NCBI GenBank assembly: GCA_023432845.1
Contig: JAEZEY010000418.1
Location: 1-21,167 of the forward strand
DNA: 21,167 nt
From: Pseudomonadota bacterium
GTDB taxonomy: Bacteria; Pseudomonadota; Alphaproteobacteria; Rhizobiales; Xanthobacteraceae
Reading direction: 5' to 3'
This document shows positions 13,363 to 21,139 of this stretch, piece by piece; the stretch's first letter is position 1, and every line of letters begins with the position of its first letter. The position numbers and the translations under genes are program-made. The notes under the pieces were generated by a model. That model was given only the letters and a program-made list of their open reading frames with translations. It searched no databases and was not told the origin of the DNA.

Positions 13363-14439
13363 TCAGGCTGGCTGCCGGCTGCACTGGAATGCAATGACCT
13401 GCGCCGCGGTCTCGGACTTGAGCTTGTTGTAGATCGTGCGGCAATTGTCGACCGTGTCAGCGGCGAGCCCGCTACGGCCGGCGCACAGCATCAAGATTGC
13501 ACGTGTCGTCGCCCAGGATAGTCCGATCGCCTTGGCGACCAGCAGGATCGTCTCCTCCCGATCGAAGATCATTGCGCGCTCGACCAGAGTCAGCGGCATA
13601 TCGCCCATCACAGACAACGCCACCGCCGTTTCCTCAAACTTGCCGGCTCGCGCGAAGGCATCGACATCGCGCTCGGTGAGGTTATCGGCGCGCTTCATGT
13701 TCTCGATGAGATCGCGCGCGGCAGTGTAGTCGTGCGACAGCACGGCCTGCTTCTGGATGTCGGAGGCCACTTTGTCGACGACGCTCTCGACATAGCTGGC
13801 GATTTCCGGATGCGCGGATTGCAGCGCATCGCGCACCGCGTTCGACGCCGTTGAGAGGAGACGCAGGAAGTGCTGGCGGGGGATTTCCGGCCGCGAGCCG
13901 ACGGTGCGGGCCAGCTCGTCGTCACCCTGGGAGCGCCGCACCAGCCGCAGATAGCCGGTCTCGGACAGCCGGGCACCCTTGTTGCGGGCGACGTTGAGAG
14001 CGACGTCACGATTGCCGCGCTCCACCAGCACGTCGGTGACGGTTTCGGCGATCTCCTTGCGGTTCGTGATCGCCATCAGATGTGGCTGGCTCTTGGTGCG
14101 GGCCGTCTCGACCAGCGAGGCATTGTCGATGCGGCTGGATTCCGCAAGCACCGGCCCGGCCACGGAAATATCGTCGTCCATTGCCAGGTCGCGAATGACG
14201 CCGAGCGGCGCGTTCGGTACCGATTTGAGGCGCTCGGCCAGCGCCGCGCGCGCCGACGTCTCAATGTCCGACATCAGGTGCCGGAACACCTGATCGAACA
14301 CTTTGACGTGATCTTCCGAGAAATGGCTGGAGCCAAACACGAACAGGTCGGTCACGCGACGCAGCGTCTTGGCGCGCTTGTCGGCCGGCCCGTTGTTGAG
14401 CACCTCTTCCAACTCGGTGAGGAAGGCATTGCTCGACAT
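13363..14439 (-). CDS. DUF2336 domain-containing protein
   Basis: This 358-residue soluble, all-helical protein matches the alphaproteobacterial DUF2336 family as I recall it. An N-terminal block (about 1-110, with LRRVTDLFVFGSSHFSEDHV and VFDQVFRHLM) is followed by HEAT-like helical repeats (about 45-330), for example IRDLAMDDDISVAGPVLAESSRI and IASYVESVVDKVASDIQKQA. AGGAG lies 6 nt before the ATG. It is the last gene of the che operon, 28 nt after the 136-residue protein gene. The biochemical role of the family is not established; the position suggests a scaffold or effector in the same chemosensory pathway. No catalytic motif is visible. Confidence 0.85.
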   Translation of the reverse strand: MSSNAFLTELEEVLNNGPADKRAKTLRRVTDLFVFGSSHFSEDHVKVFDQVFRHLMSDIETSARAALAERLKSVPNAPLGVIRDLAMDDDISVAGPVLAESSRIDNASLVETARTKSQPHLMAITNRKEIAETVTDVLVERGNRDVALNVARNKGARLSETGYLRLVRRSQGDDELARTVGSRPEIPRQHFLRLLSTASNAVRDALQSAHPEIASYVESVVDKVASDIQKQAVLSHDYTAARDLIENMKRADNLTERDVDAFARAGKFEETAVALSVMGDMPLTLVERAMIFDREETILLVAKAIGLSWATTRAILMLCAGRSGLAADTVDNCRTIYNKLKSETAAQVIAFQCSRQPA

Positions 14440-14467
14440 TTGCGTCTCCTATGCCGGGGCCAGGACG

Positions 14468-14878
14468 TCAGTAAACGACGTCAAGCCCGATCTCCGCCGC
14501 CTGTTCGGGTGAAACATCGGGCAGCATCACGTCATCCAGTTCCGGTTGCAGGCGGCTGAGCAACCGTTCCTTGAGGTCGGCGACCGTAATGTCGCCTATG
14601 ACGGCGTGGCCGAGCCGCGCGCGCGCTTCGCCGCTTTCAGGAGTCGACGGGTGTGCCTGAGCATAGCGCGCCAGCGTCTCGGCGAGCGCCTCAAACTCCT
14701 GCTTCAGGCGATCGAAGCTCTGCAGAACGACAACGGTATCGCGATCGGGCTTGTGGCTCATGACAAAGTCCGTCACGCGCCCGACCGTCTCGTCGAGGCG
14801 CCAGACATTGTCGAGCATCATGGCGGCAAGAACCGCCAGGAACGCGCTCACATCGTTGTCTGCATCTTCCGTTGCCAC
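14468..14878 (-). CDS. Small helical protein next to cheY; possible CheZ-like phosphatase
   Basis: I do not recognise this 136-residue protein by family. It starts with GTG, supported by GAGG 8 nt upstream. Residues 5-42 and 46-74 are predicted as two long helices forming a hairpin; a shorter helical part (98-113) and an acidic tail ending EQAAEIGLDVVY follow. The second helix contains QSFDRLKQ, a D56-x3-Q60 pattern of the type that CheZ phosphatases use to dephosphorylate CheY, also on the second helix of a hairpin. With cheY 35 nt upstream and no cheZ or cheC in the window, a CheY-P phosphatase is an attractive but unproven idea. A D-x3-Q match alone is weak because it occurs often by chance. 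Confidence 0.8.
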   Translation of the reverse strand: MATEDADNDVSAFLAVLAAMMLDNVWRLDETVGRVTDFVMSHKPDRDTVVVLQSFDRLKQEFEALAETLARYAQAHPSTPESGEARARLGHAVIGDITVADLKERLLSRLQPELDDVMLPDVSPEQAAEIGLDVVY

Positions 14879-14913
14879 GAATTTACCTCTGAACGATCCG
14901 ACTTCCGGTTCGC

Positions 14914-15303
14914 TTACGACAGCTTGCCGATTACCGCTTCGATCTTGTCGCGCAGAATCGCCGACGTGAAAGGCTTGACCAGGTAGTTGTTCACGCCCGC
15001 CTGCGCCGCCTTGACCACCAGCTCGCGGTCGCCGCGCCCGGTGAGCATGATAAACGGCACCTTGCGGGCGACCGGATGACCGCGCACCGCACGCAACAGG
15101 CCGAGCCCATCCATCTCCGGCATGTTGTAATCGGAAATAATCAGGTCGAGCGGCTGCACCGCCGCAGTTTCCATCGCCTGAACGCCGTTCTCCGCCTCAT
15201 GGATGTGGCGGAAACCGATCTCTTCGAGCGCCATGCGGGTCATTTGCCGCACGCTGTTCTGGTCGTCAACGACGAGAACCTTGATAGCTCCGGGTACTGG
15301 CAT
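14914..15303 (-). CDS. cheY: Chemotaxis response regulator, CheY
   Basis: A single-domain receiver of 129 residues with the complete CheY set: acidic pair D13 and D14, phospho-acceptor D58 in SDYNMPEMDG, T88 in MLTGRG and K110 in LVKPF. The sequence has no output domain, so it acts by protein binding, most simply to the flagellar switch or another target after phosphorylation by CheA. AAGGAG lies 9 nt before the ATG. It is 38 nt downstream of cheA in the same operon and is one of three receiver-bearing proteins without a DNA-binding domain in this region, so it may act either as the motor regulator or as a phosphate sink. Confidence 0.95.
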   Translation of the reverse strand: MPVPGAIKVLVVDDQNSVRQMTRMALEEIGFRHIHEAENGVQAMETAAVQPLDLIISDYNMPEMDGLGLLRAVRGHPVARKVPFIMLTGRGDRELVVKAAQAGVNNYLVKPFTSAILRDKIEAVIGKLS

Positions 15304-15341
15304 CTTTTTACACTCCTTAAAGCGGGCCGCGTTCGTTTGTT

Positions 15342-17534
15342 CTAGTTCAAGGCGGGTTGAGCCGCTCTGCTGGTTGCGTGGTTGGTGATAGGCGTCTGGG
15401 CGGCGAGCTCGGCCAGCTTCTCGACGTCGAGAATGAAGGCGACCCGGCCGTTGCCAAGAATCGTCGCCGCGGCAATGCCCGGGACAGCGCCGTAGCTTTC
15501 CTCAATGCTCTTGATCACGACCTGCTGGTGGCCAAGCAACTCGTCGACCACGAGGCCGATGCGCGAGCCGTCACCATTGTCGGTCACGATCACGACGCGC
15601 TCGCTGTTGCTGCCGGGCGCCGAGTCGACGCCGAGAAGATCCGACAGCAGGATGATTGGCACAAACTCGCCGCGCAATTGCAACATACCGTGGGTGCCGA
15701 TCAGAGCGTTGATCTCGCCGCGCGACGGCCGCAAGCACTCGACGATCGCCGACAACGGCATGACGTAGGTCTGCGTCCCGACCTTGATCACCATGCCGTC
15801 CATCACCGCGAGCGTCAGCGGCAGGGCGAGCTGGATGGTCATACCTTGGCCGCGCACCGATTTGAGAGTGATGCGTCCGCCGAGATCCTGGATGTTGCTA
15901 CGCACGACATCCATGCCGACGCCGCGACCCGAGATGTCTGAAATTGTCTCCGCAGTGGAGAAGCCGGGCATCATGATCAAGTTGTTGATCTCGTCTTCCG
16001 TCAGTTGCGCATCGGGTCCGACCAGCCCCTTTTCGCGCGCGATCATGAGCACACGCTCCGAATTGACGCCGGCGCCGTCATCCTTGATCTCGATCACGAT
16101 ACGGCCGCCGCGGTGTTCGGCGGCGAGGCGGATCACGCCTTCTTCCGGCTTGCCGGCAGCGATACGAGCCGACGGCGCCTCGACGCCATGATCGACCGAG
16201 TTGCGGATAATGTGGGTGAGCGGATCGCCAAGGCGCTCGATGATGGAACGATCGACCTCGGTGGTTTCACCGTGCATCTCCAAACGCACCTTCTTGTGCG
16301 TCTTGGCCGCGACCTCGCGGACCAGTCGCGGCATGCGCTGGAATACCGAGCCGACCGGCTGGGCACGCATGGACATAACGCTATCTTTGAGTTCGCGGGT
16401 ATGATGCGCGACCTCATCGAGAATCTGGATCAGCCGCATGCTGGTCGATTCCGGCAGATCCTGCACGATCTGGCCAAGCATGGCCTGCGAGATCACAAGC
16501 TCGCCGACCATGTTGACGACACGGTCGATACGATCGAGTTCAATGCGGGTCGTGGTCGCGGCGGGCTTGCCGCGGCCGGCGCCGCCACTGGTTTCGCCTT
16601 CGGGCTTGGACGCCATCGGTTTGATCTCCGCCTTCGGGGCCGGCATGGCAGGCGCCACGGACGGCGCCTCGATCACCGGTAGAGCCGCAATCGCCTCCGG
16701 CATCGCCGGATCGGCTGCAACGGTCGCCGGCGCAACATTGGCGGGCGGCGGCGCCTCTTCCTCGATCGACAGCTGGCAATCGCCCATCACGAATTCGAAG
16801 ACCTCATCGACCTTGGCGCGCTTCTCTTCGGTGCGCAGAGTGATCGTCCACCACAAATAGGGGACGTCGACCTCGATCTCAGACAGCGCCGGCAGGTCAT
16901 CGGAGTTGGCTTCGATCTCCGCCTCGCCGAGTTTCCGCAGTTCGCGAAGGACGTAGAGCGGCTCATTGGCCTTCTTCAGCATTTCCGGCTTCGGTCGGAA
17001 CACGATTCTGTAGACGCTGCGGCCTTCATCGCCGCCGGCGAGCGGCACATCCGCGTCCAGATCGTCGAGATTGACGGCAACCGGCATAAAGTCGAGGCCT
17101 TCGAACTCGGCCGGCGCGATATCGCCGTTGGCGCCGCCACCGCCGCCGCCCTGCTCGATGATCTGTTCGAGCCCGCTACGCACTTCGGCGCCGAAGCCGT
17201 CGGCAATGGTCTCGCCGGCGCGCGACATCTGCACCAGGTCGGAGAGCACGTCACTCGCCGACAGTAGGACATCGAGATTCTCTGGCGTCGCCGTCAGGCT
17301 GCCGTTGCGCAAGCCGTCGAGCACTGTCTCGAAGACGTGGGCGAATTCGACCAACTGCTCGAAGCCGAAGATGCCGGCACCGCCCTTGACCGAGTGGACA
17401 CCGCGAAACACGGCATTGATCGTCTCATCATTGCCCTCGCCCGACCGGATGTCGGTGAGACCAATCTCGATCTGTTGCATCGCTTCGTCGCATTCGTCGA
17501 AGAATGTCTTCTTCAGATCGTCCAATGTTGCCAT
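15342..17534 (-). CDS. cheA: Chemotaxis histidine kinase CheA
   Basis: The 730-residue kinase has the full P1-P5 order. P1 (about 1-105) carries the phospho-accepting H47 in GVHSVKGGAG. A P2-like region (about 165-260), an Ala/Pro-rich linker (about 262-325) and P3, the dimer helices (about 328-390), follow. P4 (about 395-575) has the N box HIIRNSVDHG, the G1 box IKDDGAGVN and GRGVGMDVV. P5 (about 577-715) is CheW-like with GEFVPIILLSDLLG. A six-glycine run after P1 is encoded by a short GCC-type repeat. The kinase should phosphorylate the neighbouring CheY, STAS-receiver protein and CheB. AAGG lies 9 nt before the ATG. No cheW gene is within the window, so the coupling protein must be encoded elsewhere or just outside. 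Confidence 0.97.
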   Translation of the reverse strand: MATLDDLKKTFFDECDEAMQQIEIGLTDIRSGEGNDETINAVFRGVHSVKGGAGIFGFEQLVEFAHVFETVLDGLRNGSLTATPENLDVLLSASDVLSDLVQMSRAGETIADGFGAEVRSGLEQIIEQGGGGGGANGDIAPAEFEGLDFMPVAVNLDDLDADVPLAGGDEGRSVYRIVFRPKPEMLKKANEPLYVLRELRKLGEAEIEANSDDLPALSEIEVDVPYLWWTITLRTEEKRAKVDEVFEFVMGDCQLSIEEEAPPPANVAPATVAADPAMPEAIAALPVIEAPSVAPAMPAPKAEIKPMASKPEGETSGGAGRGKPAATTTRIELDRIDRVVNMVGELVISQAMLGQIVQDLPESTSMRLIQILDEVAHHTRELKDSVMSMRAQPVGSVFQRMPRLVREVAAKTHKKVRLEMHGETTEVDRSIIERLGDPLTHIIRNSVDHGVEAPSARIAAGKPEEGVIRLAAEHRGGRIVIEIKDDGAGVNSERVLMIAREKGLVGPDAQLTEDEINNLIMMPGFSTAETISDISGRGVGMDVVRSNIQDLGGRITLKSVRGQGMTIQLALPLTLAVMDGMVIKVGTQTYVMPLSAIVECLRPSRGEINALIGTHGMLQLRGEFVPIILLSDLLGVDSAPGSNSERVVIVTDNGDGSRIGLVVDELLGHQQVVIKSIEESYGAVPGIAAATILGNGRVAFILDVEKLAELAAQTPITNHATSRAAQPALN

Positions 17535-17574
17535 GTCGTTGAGCCTTGTCAGTCAGCCTTGGTTCATCGAGCAG

Positions 17575-18327
17575 TTAGGGCGCCACTTTGCGCACAGTGG
17601 CGACAAGGCGGTCCGGGTCGAACGGTTTGACCATCCAGCCGGTGGCACCGGCATCGCGAGCCAGGTTCTTCTTGTCACCGTCGCTTTCAGTGGTGAGCAC
17701 GAGGATCGGCTTCGACTTGTACGCCGGGTCCTTGCGCAGGTTCCTGATCACCTCATAGCCATCCATGCGCGGCATATTGATGTCGGTAATGATGACATCG
17801 ACCTCCGACTTCTCCTTGGCGAGTACGTCGAGGCCATCCTGGCCGTCGACGGCCTGAATGACGTCGAAGCCGGCCTCGACAAGCGTGAGCATCAGCATGT
17901 CGCGGATCGTCTTCGAGTCGTCGATGGTGAGAATTCGCTTACTCATGACCTTCTCGCTGATTGGAGGAAGTTCGTCTTCGGCAATGGCCGTGATTTGTGC
18001 CGGCGCGGCATCCAAGTTCTCGCCGGAGTATTCCTCTGCCTCGGCAGGTTGGCTGTGGTCGAGATAGGTCTTCCAATCCAAACCGAAATCTTCGAAGGCG
18101 GCCACGAAAGCCGCCGACGGATCCTTGATCCTGATGCTGTCGCTTCCGCGTACCGCCGACAGGATGATCTGCGTACAGGGCAAGGTGAGCACTTCGACCT
18201 CGGATGCGTCGAGCGCGAGCGGCGCGTCGCCTATGGTTCGCTGCCGCATCTGCTCGAGAAACGTCTCGGCGGCCGCCTGATCGAGGGCCCCTGGCAGTTT
18301 CAGCGTGTTCTGCTCGGCGTTGATCAT
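17575..18327 (-). CDS. STAS-like domain fused to CheY-type receiver
   Basis: The 250-residue protein joins two parts that are often separate genes. Residues 1-95 look like a STAS domain (LALDASEVEVL, LPCTQIILSAVR, FVAAFEDFGLDW). An acidic linker (96-127) leads to a complete CheY receiver from M128 on (MSKRILTIDDSKTIRDM), with D136/D137, phospho-acceptor D182, T212 and K234. M128 looks like a normal CheY start, and GAGAAGG stands just before it but only 2 nt away, too close for good initiation. The main start has AGGTGA 7 nt upstream. The frame is continuous, so the fusion appears real rather than a frameshift. It lies 11 nt after cheB and 40 nt before cheA. The STAS part may dock to another signalling protein and localise the receiver. 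Confidence 0.9.
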   Translation of the reverse strand: MINAEQNTLKLPGALDQAAAETFLEQMRQRTIGDAPLALDASEVEVLTLPCTQIILSAVRGSDSIRIKDPSAAFVAAFEDFGLDWKTYLDHSQPAEAEEYSGENLDAAPAQITAIAEDELPPISEKVMSKRILTIDDSKTIRDMLMLTLVEAGFDVIQAVDGQDGLDVLAKEKSEVDVIITDINMPRMDGYEVIRNLRKDPAYKSKPILVLTTESDGDKKNLARDAGATGWMVKPFDPDRLVATVRKVAP

Positions 18328-18338
18328 GATCGGCTCAC

Positions 18339-19397
18339 CTATGCCCGGACCGCGGATTTGACCGAGGACTCGCAGGCTTCCATGATCGCGTCGGCCATAT
18401 GCGAAAGCGAAACCTGCTTCACCACGGCGCCGCGCTCGAAGGCGACGCGCGGCATGCCATAGATCAGCGCCGAGCCTTCGTCCTGGCCAAGCGTGTAGGC
18501 GCCCGCCTTGCGCATGGCGAGCAGGCCTTCTGCGCCGTCCTTGCCCATGCCAGTGAGGATCGCGCCGACGGCGCCTCGACCAACGGTGTCGGCGACCGAG
18601 CGGAACAGCACATCGACCGAAGGCCTGTGTCCGGACACCGGCGCCGATTCGCTCAGCGTGCAGCGGTACTGATTCGAGACACGTACGACTTCGAGATGAT
18701 GGGACCCGGGCGCGATATAAACGTGCCCCGGCTCAATCAGATCATTATGCTTGGCCTCGGAGACCTTCATTGGACATTCGCGGTTGAGCCGCTCGGCAAA
18801 AGCCGCGGTGAAGCGCGGCGGCATGTGTTGGGTGACAACAATCGGCGGGCATTGTGCCGGAAGGTCCATTAATACCGTCTTTAGGGCTTCGACGCCGCCC
18901 GTCGACGCGCCGATAGCGACGAGCTTCTCCCCGCCGGCGCTGTAGATTCGCGTTGTCTTTCGCGGTACTGCTGGTGCTGCGCCGCGCCCAACTCGGGCGC
19001 GCGCGGCGTGCTTGACCTTGGCACGCAACTCACCGGCAATTTCCGTTAATCCGTGCGCGACGTCTTGAACCGGCTTGGCGATGAAATCGACGGCGCCTAT
19101 TTCCAGCGCCTCGAGTGTGGTTTCGGCGCCGGCCTGCGTCAGGGTCGAGACCATGACGACCGGCATCGGCCGCAGCGTCATGATCTTGCGCAGGAAGGTG
19201 ACGCCGTCCATGTTCGGCATCTCAACGTCGAGCGTCACGACGTCCGGATTGAGCGCCTTGATGCGATCGCGCGCAATCAAGGGATCGCCGGCGGTGCCGA
19301 CGACCTCGATCTCGGGATCTTCCGACAGCAGCATGGACAAAAGCTGCCGGATGACCGCGGAATCGTCGACGATGAGAACCTTGATTTTCTTGTCCAT
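18339..19397 (-). CDS. cheB: Protein-glutamate methylesterase/glutaminase CheB
   Basis: CheB removes methyl groups from, and deamidates, chemoreceptors, with activity switched on by phosphorylation. The receiver domain (about 1-125) carries D11/D12, phospho-acceptor D57 in LDVEMPNMDG and K108. The esterase domain (about 155-340) has the catalytic triad S165 in IGASTGG, H191 in TQHMPPRFT and D287 in GMGKDGAEG. Length, 352 residues, is normal. A short basic linker (128-150) separates the domains. AGGAAA lies 5 nt before the ATG. It stands 15 nt after cheD and 11 nt before the STAS-receiver gene. Together with CheR it provides adaptation for receptors that are not in this window. Confidence 0.97.
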   Translation of the reverse strand: MDKKIKVLIVDDSAVIRQLLSMLLSEDPEIEVVGTAGDPLIARDRIKALNPDVVTLDVEMPNMDGVTFLRKIMTLRPMPVVMVSTLTQAGAETTLEALEIGAVDFIAKPVQDVAHGLTEIAGELRAKVKHAARARVGRGAAPAVPRKTTRIYSAGGEKLVAIGASTGGVEALKTVLMDLPAQCPPIVVTQHMPPRFTAAFAERLNRECPMKVSEAKHNDLIEPGHVYIAPGSHHLEVVRVSNQYRCTLSESAPVSGHRPSVDVLFRSVADTVGRGAVGAILTGMGKDGAEGLLAMRKAGAYTLGQDEGSALIYGMPRVAFERGAVVKQVSLSHMADAIMEACESSVKSAVRA

Positions 19398-19412
19398 TGT
19401 CGTTTCCTGAAA

Positions 19413-20054
19413 TCAGTCGAACAGCGTGATTTCGCCGCCGGTCTGGCGTTTCGAGATGCGGCTGACGTATTCCTTTTCCTCGCGCGCACCCGCGGGCGAC
19501 TCGCCGGAGGCGAGCAGGCGGCGGATCACCTTGCCGGTCGAGGGCGTGTAATGGATGCGGCGCGGCAGGTTGCCCCGTAGATCCTGCGCGACGCAGCGCA
19601 GCCCTTCGGCCTCGAGATAGCGCAGGATGAAGTCCGAGTTGTCGGTGCCGATGGCGTTTTGCGTATCGGTAACGTTACCGCCGCCGAATACCTTGATCTC
19701 TAGCGAGTTGCGGGAACAGCCGGCTTTCAGAAGCTCGTTGATGAGCTTTTCCATTGCGAAATTGCCGAAGCGCGTCGACTGCATGTCGCCAGCCCAGTTG
19801 CCGGCTTTCGAGTGCGGCAGCATGAAGTGGTTCATGCCGCCGATGCCGAGATTCGGATCGCGGATGCAGGCGGCGACGCAGGAGCCGAGAATGGTGACGA
19901 GCACTTCGTCCGGCTTCGAGGTGACGTAGTATTCGCCCGGGAACACCTTCACCATCCAAGTCTGGCTCACGGCGTCGAAGAACTTGCGCGAGGCGAACGC
20001 CGCACTGGTGTCCGATCCCGGATCGCTCTGCCGCGCAATCGTGGCGATACTCAT
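19413..20054 (-). CDS. cheD: Chemoreceptor glutamine deamidase CheD
   Basis: CheD deamidates receptor glutamines. The active-site cysteine is C59 in ILGSCVAACI and the histidine is H76 in GMNHFMLP, with the family spacing of 17 residues; a nearby threonine (T54) fits the third catalytic position. The ATG at 20054 is chosen over a TTG one codon earlier because GGAGG stands about 6 nt before it and it overlaps the cheR stop as TGATG, showing translational coupling. The 213-residue length is longer than minimal CheD proteins owing to about 35 N-terminal residues and a C-terminal tail rich in Glu, Lys and Arg. In some bacteria CheD pairs with CheC; no cheC is seen here. Confidence 0.95.
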   Translation of the reverse strand: MSIATIARQSDPGSDTSAAFASRKFFDAVSQTWMVKVFPGEYYVTSKPDEVLVTILGSCVAACIRDPNLGIGGMNHFMLPHSKAGNWAGDMQSTRFGNFAMEKLINELLKAGCSRNSLEIKVFGGGNVTDTQNAIGTDNSDFILRYLEAEGLRCVAQDLRGNLPRRIHYTPSTGKVIRRLLASGESPAGAREEKEYVSRISKRQTGGEITLFD

Positions 20055-20959
20055 CAAACCCTCCGGTAAATGGTGCGGCCGACCAGGCTGATGCCGGGAT
20101 GCGCACCGTTGAGCGATTCCGAGTGCCCGATGTACAGAAAGCCGCCGGGTCTGATCTTCTCGGTGAAGCGTTCGATCAACTTTGCCTTGGTCTGGGCGTC
20201 GAAGTAGATCATCACGTTGCGGCAGAAGATGGCGTCAAATGGCCCCTTGAACGGCCACGTCTCCATGAGGTTGAGCCGCTTGAACGCGATCAGGCTGCGC
20301 ACGCCGCGGTTCACCACCAGCGTGTTGGCCTTGCTTGGTGCTCGCTCGAAATATTCCTGGTAAGCGCGGGGCACCTCGTCGAGCGAGGTTTCCGGATACT
20401 CGCCACGGGTGCCGCGGGCGACCATTTCGGTATCGATATCGGTGGCGAGAATACGGACGTCCTGACGCTCAACGTCGCGGATTTCGCGCTTGAGCACCAT
20501 GGCGATGGTGTGCGGCTCTTCACCACTCGAGCAGCCGGCCGACCAGACGCGCAGACGGCTCGTCGAGCGGTTGCGGCTGAACGGAATGGCGATCTCATCA
20601 CGGAAGTGATCGAAGTGATGCGACTCGCGGAAGAATTTGGTCAGATTCGTCGAAATCGCATTGATGAAGTTTTCGCGCTCGCTCTCGGTTGCCTCGAGAT
20701 ATTCACGATAGTCACTGAACGACTTCATGCCGAGGACGCGGAGCCGACGCGACAGGCGGCTATAGACGAGATTGCGCTTGCTGTCGGACAGGGCAATCCC
20801 GGCAAACTGATAGGCAAGATCGACCAGGCCACGGAAGTCGGCGTCCGAGAACTGAAACTCCCGCGCAGCGTCACCGGCGTCGGGCAACGCGAAGGTCGCG
20901 GGCGCCGCGGCGCGGGCTTTGCCGGCCGAGTTCGATGCGGTTGATTGCAGGGCCTTCAT
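20054..20959 (-). CDS. cheR: Chemoreceptor methyltransferase CheR
   Basis: CheR methylates receptor glutamates using S-adenosylmethionine. Residues 36-105 form the N-terminal helical domain with LVYSRLSRRLR, and the methyltransferase domain (about 106-300) begins with NLTKFFRE. The SAM loop is VWSAGCSSGEEPHTIAM at 138-154; the usual Tyr after EEP is His here. FDAIFCRNVMIYF and GGFLYIGHSESL are typical of the family. The start is taken as the ATG at 20959, with GGAAAG 10 nt upstream; an in-frame GTG at 20977 is possible but has GAGG almost touching it. The first 35 residues are a low-complexity Ala/Ser stretch. It is the first che gene in the window and overlaps cheD by 1 nt. Confidence 0.95.
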   Translation of the reverse strand: MKALQSTASNSAGKARAAAPATFALPDAGDAAREFQFSDADFRGLVDLAYQFAGIALSDSKRNLVYSRLSRRLRVLGMKSFSDYREYLEATESERENFINAISTNLTKFFRESHHFDHFRDEIAIPFSRNRSTSRLRVWSAGCSSGEEPHTIAMVLKREIRDVERQDVRILATDIDTEMVARGTRGEYPETSLDEVPRAYQEYFERAPSKANTLVVNRGVRSLIAFKRLNLMETWPFKGPFDAIFCRNVMIYFDAQTKAKLIERFTEKIRPGGFLYIGHSESLNGAHPGISLVGRTIYRRV

Positions 20960-21114
20960 TGTCAGCAATCTTTCCACACCTCGGCCAACATCACGAGCAT
21001 GGACCTTTGTCCGGCGAGAATGACAGACCTCGGAGCATGCAGGACGTCCGCAAAGCCCGCGTAGTCTGTGAACCGTCGCCTCATAGAGATTTCCGTTTCC
21101 TGATTCCGTTAGAG
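20960..21114 (-). other. cheR leader region with small open frame
   Basis: The 155 bp before cheR contain no obvious sigma-70 or sigma-28 promoter. A 40-codon frame (20962-21084, beginning MRRRFTDYAGF) is preceded by GGAAA 5 nt from its ATG and ends 2 nt before the cheR ATG. Its codon bias is unremarkable, so it is noted but not called as a gene. Confidence 0.3.
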
Positions 21115-21139
21115 TCCGGGCCGCTGATTGCGGCCCGGA
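21115..21139. terminator. Strong GC stem-loop upstream of cheR
   Basis: TCCGGGCCG (21115-21123) and CGGCCCGGA (21131-21139) form a perfect 9-bp stem with a 7-nt loop. Neither strand has a clear T-run after it, so a factor-dependent terminator, attenuator or stability element fits better than a classical intrinsic terminator. It may mark the end of a minus-strand gene whose TAA could lie near 21157; that gene is outside the window. Confidence 0.4.

Noticed and set aside
17130..17155. GCC-rich microsatellite inside cheA
   Set aside because: It simply encodes a six-glycine linker after the P1 domain and keeps the frame; no sign of phase variation beyond its short length.
17575..17946. Separate cheY gene starting at M128 of the STAS-receiver protein
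   Set aside because: The frame is open through both domains and the purine stretch is only 2 nt from the internal ATG, so one fused protein is the simpler reading.
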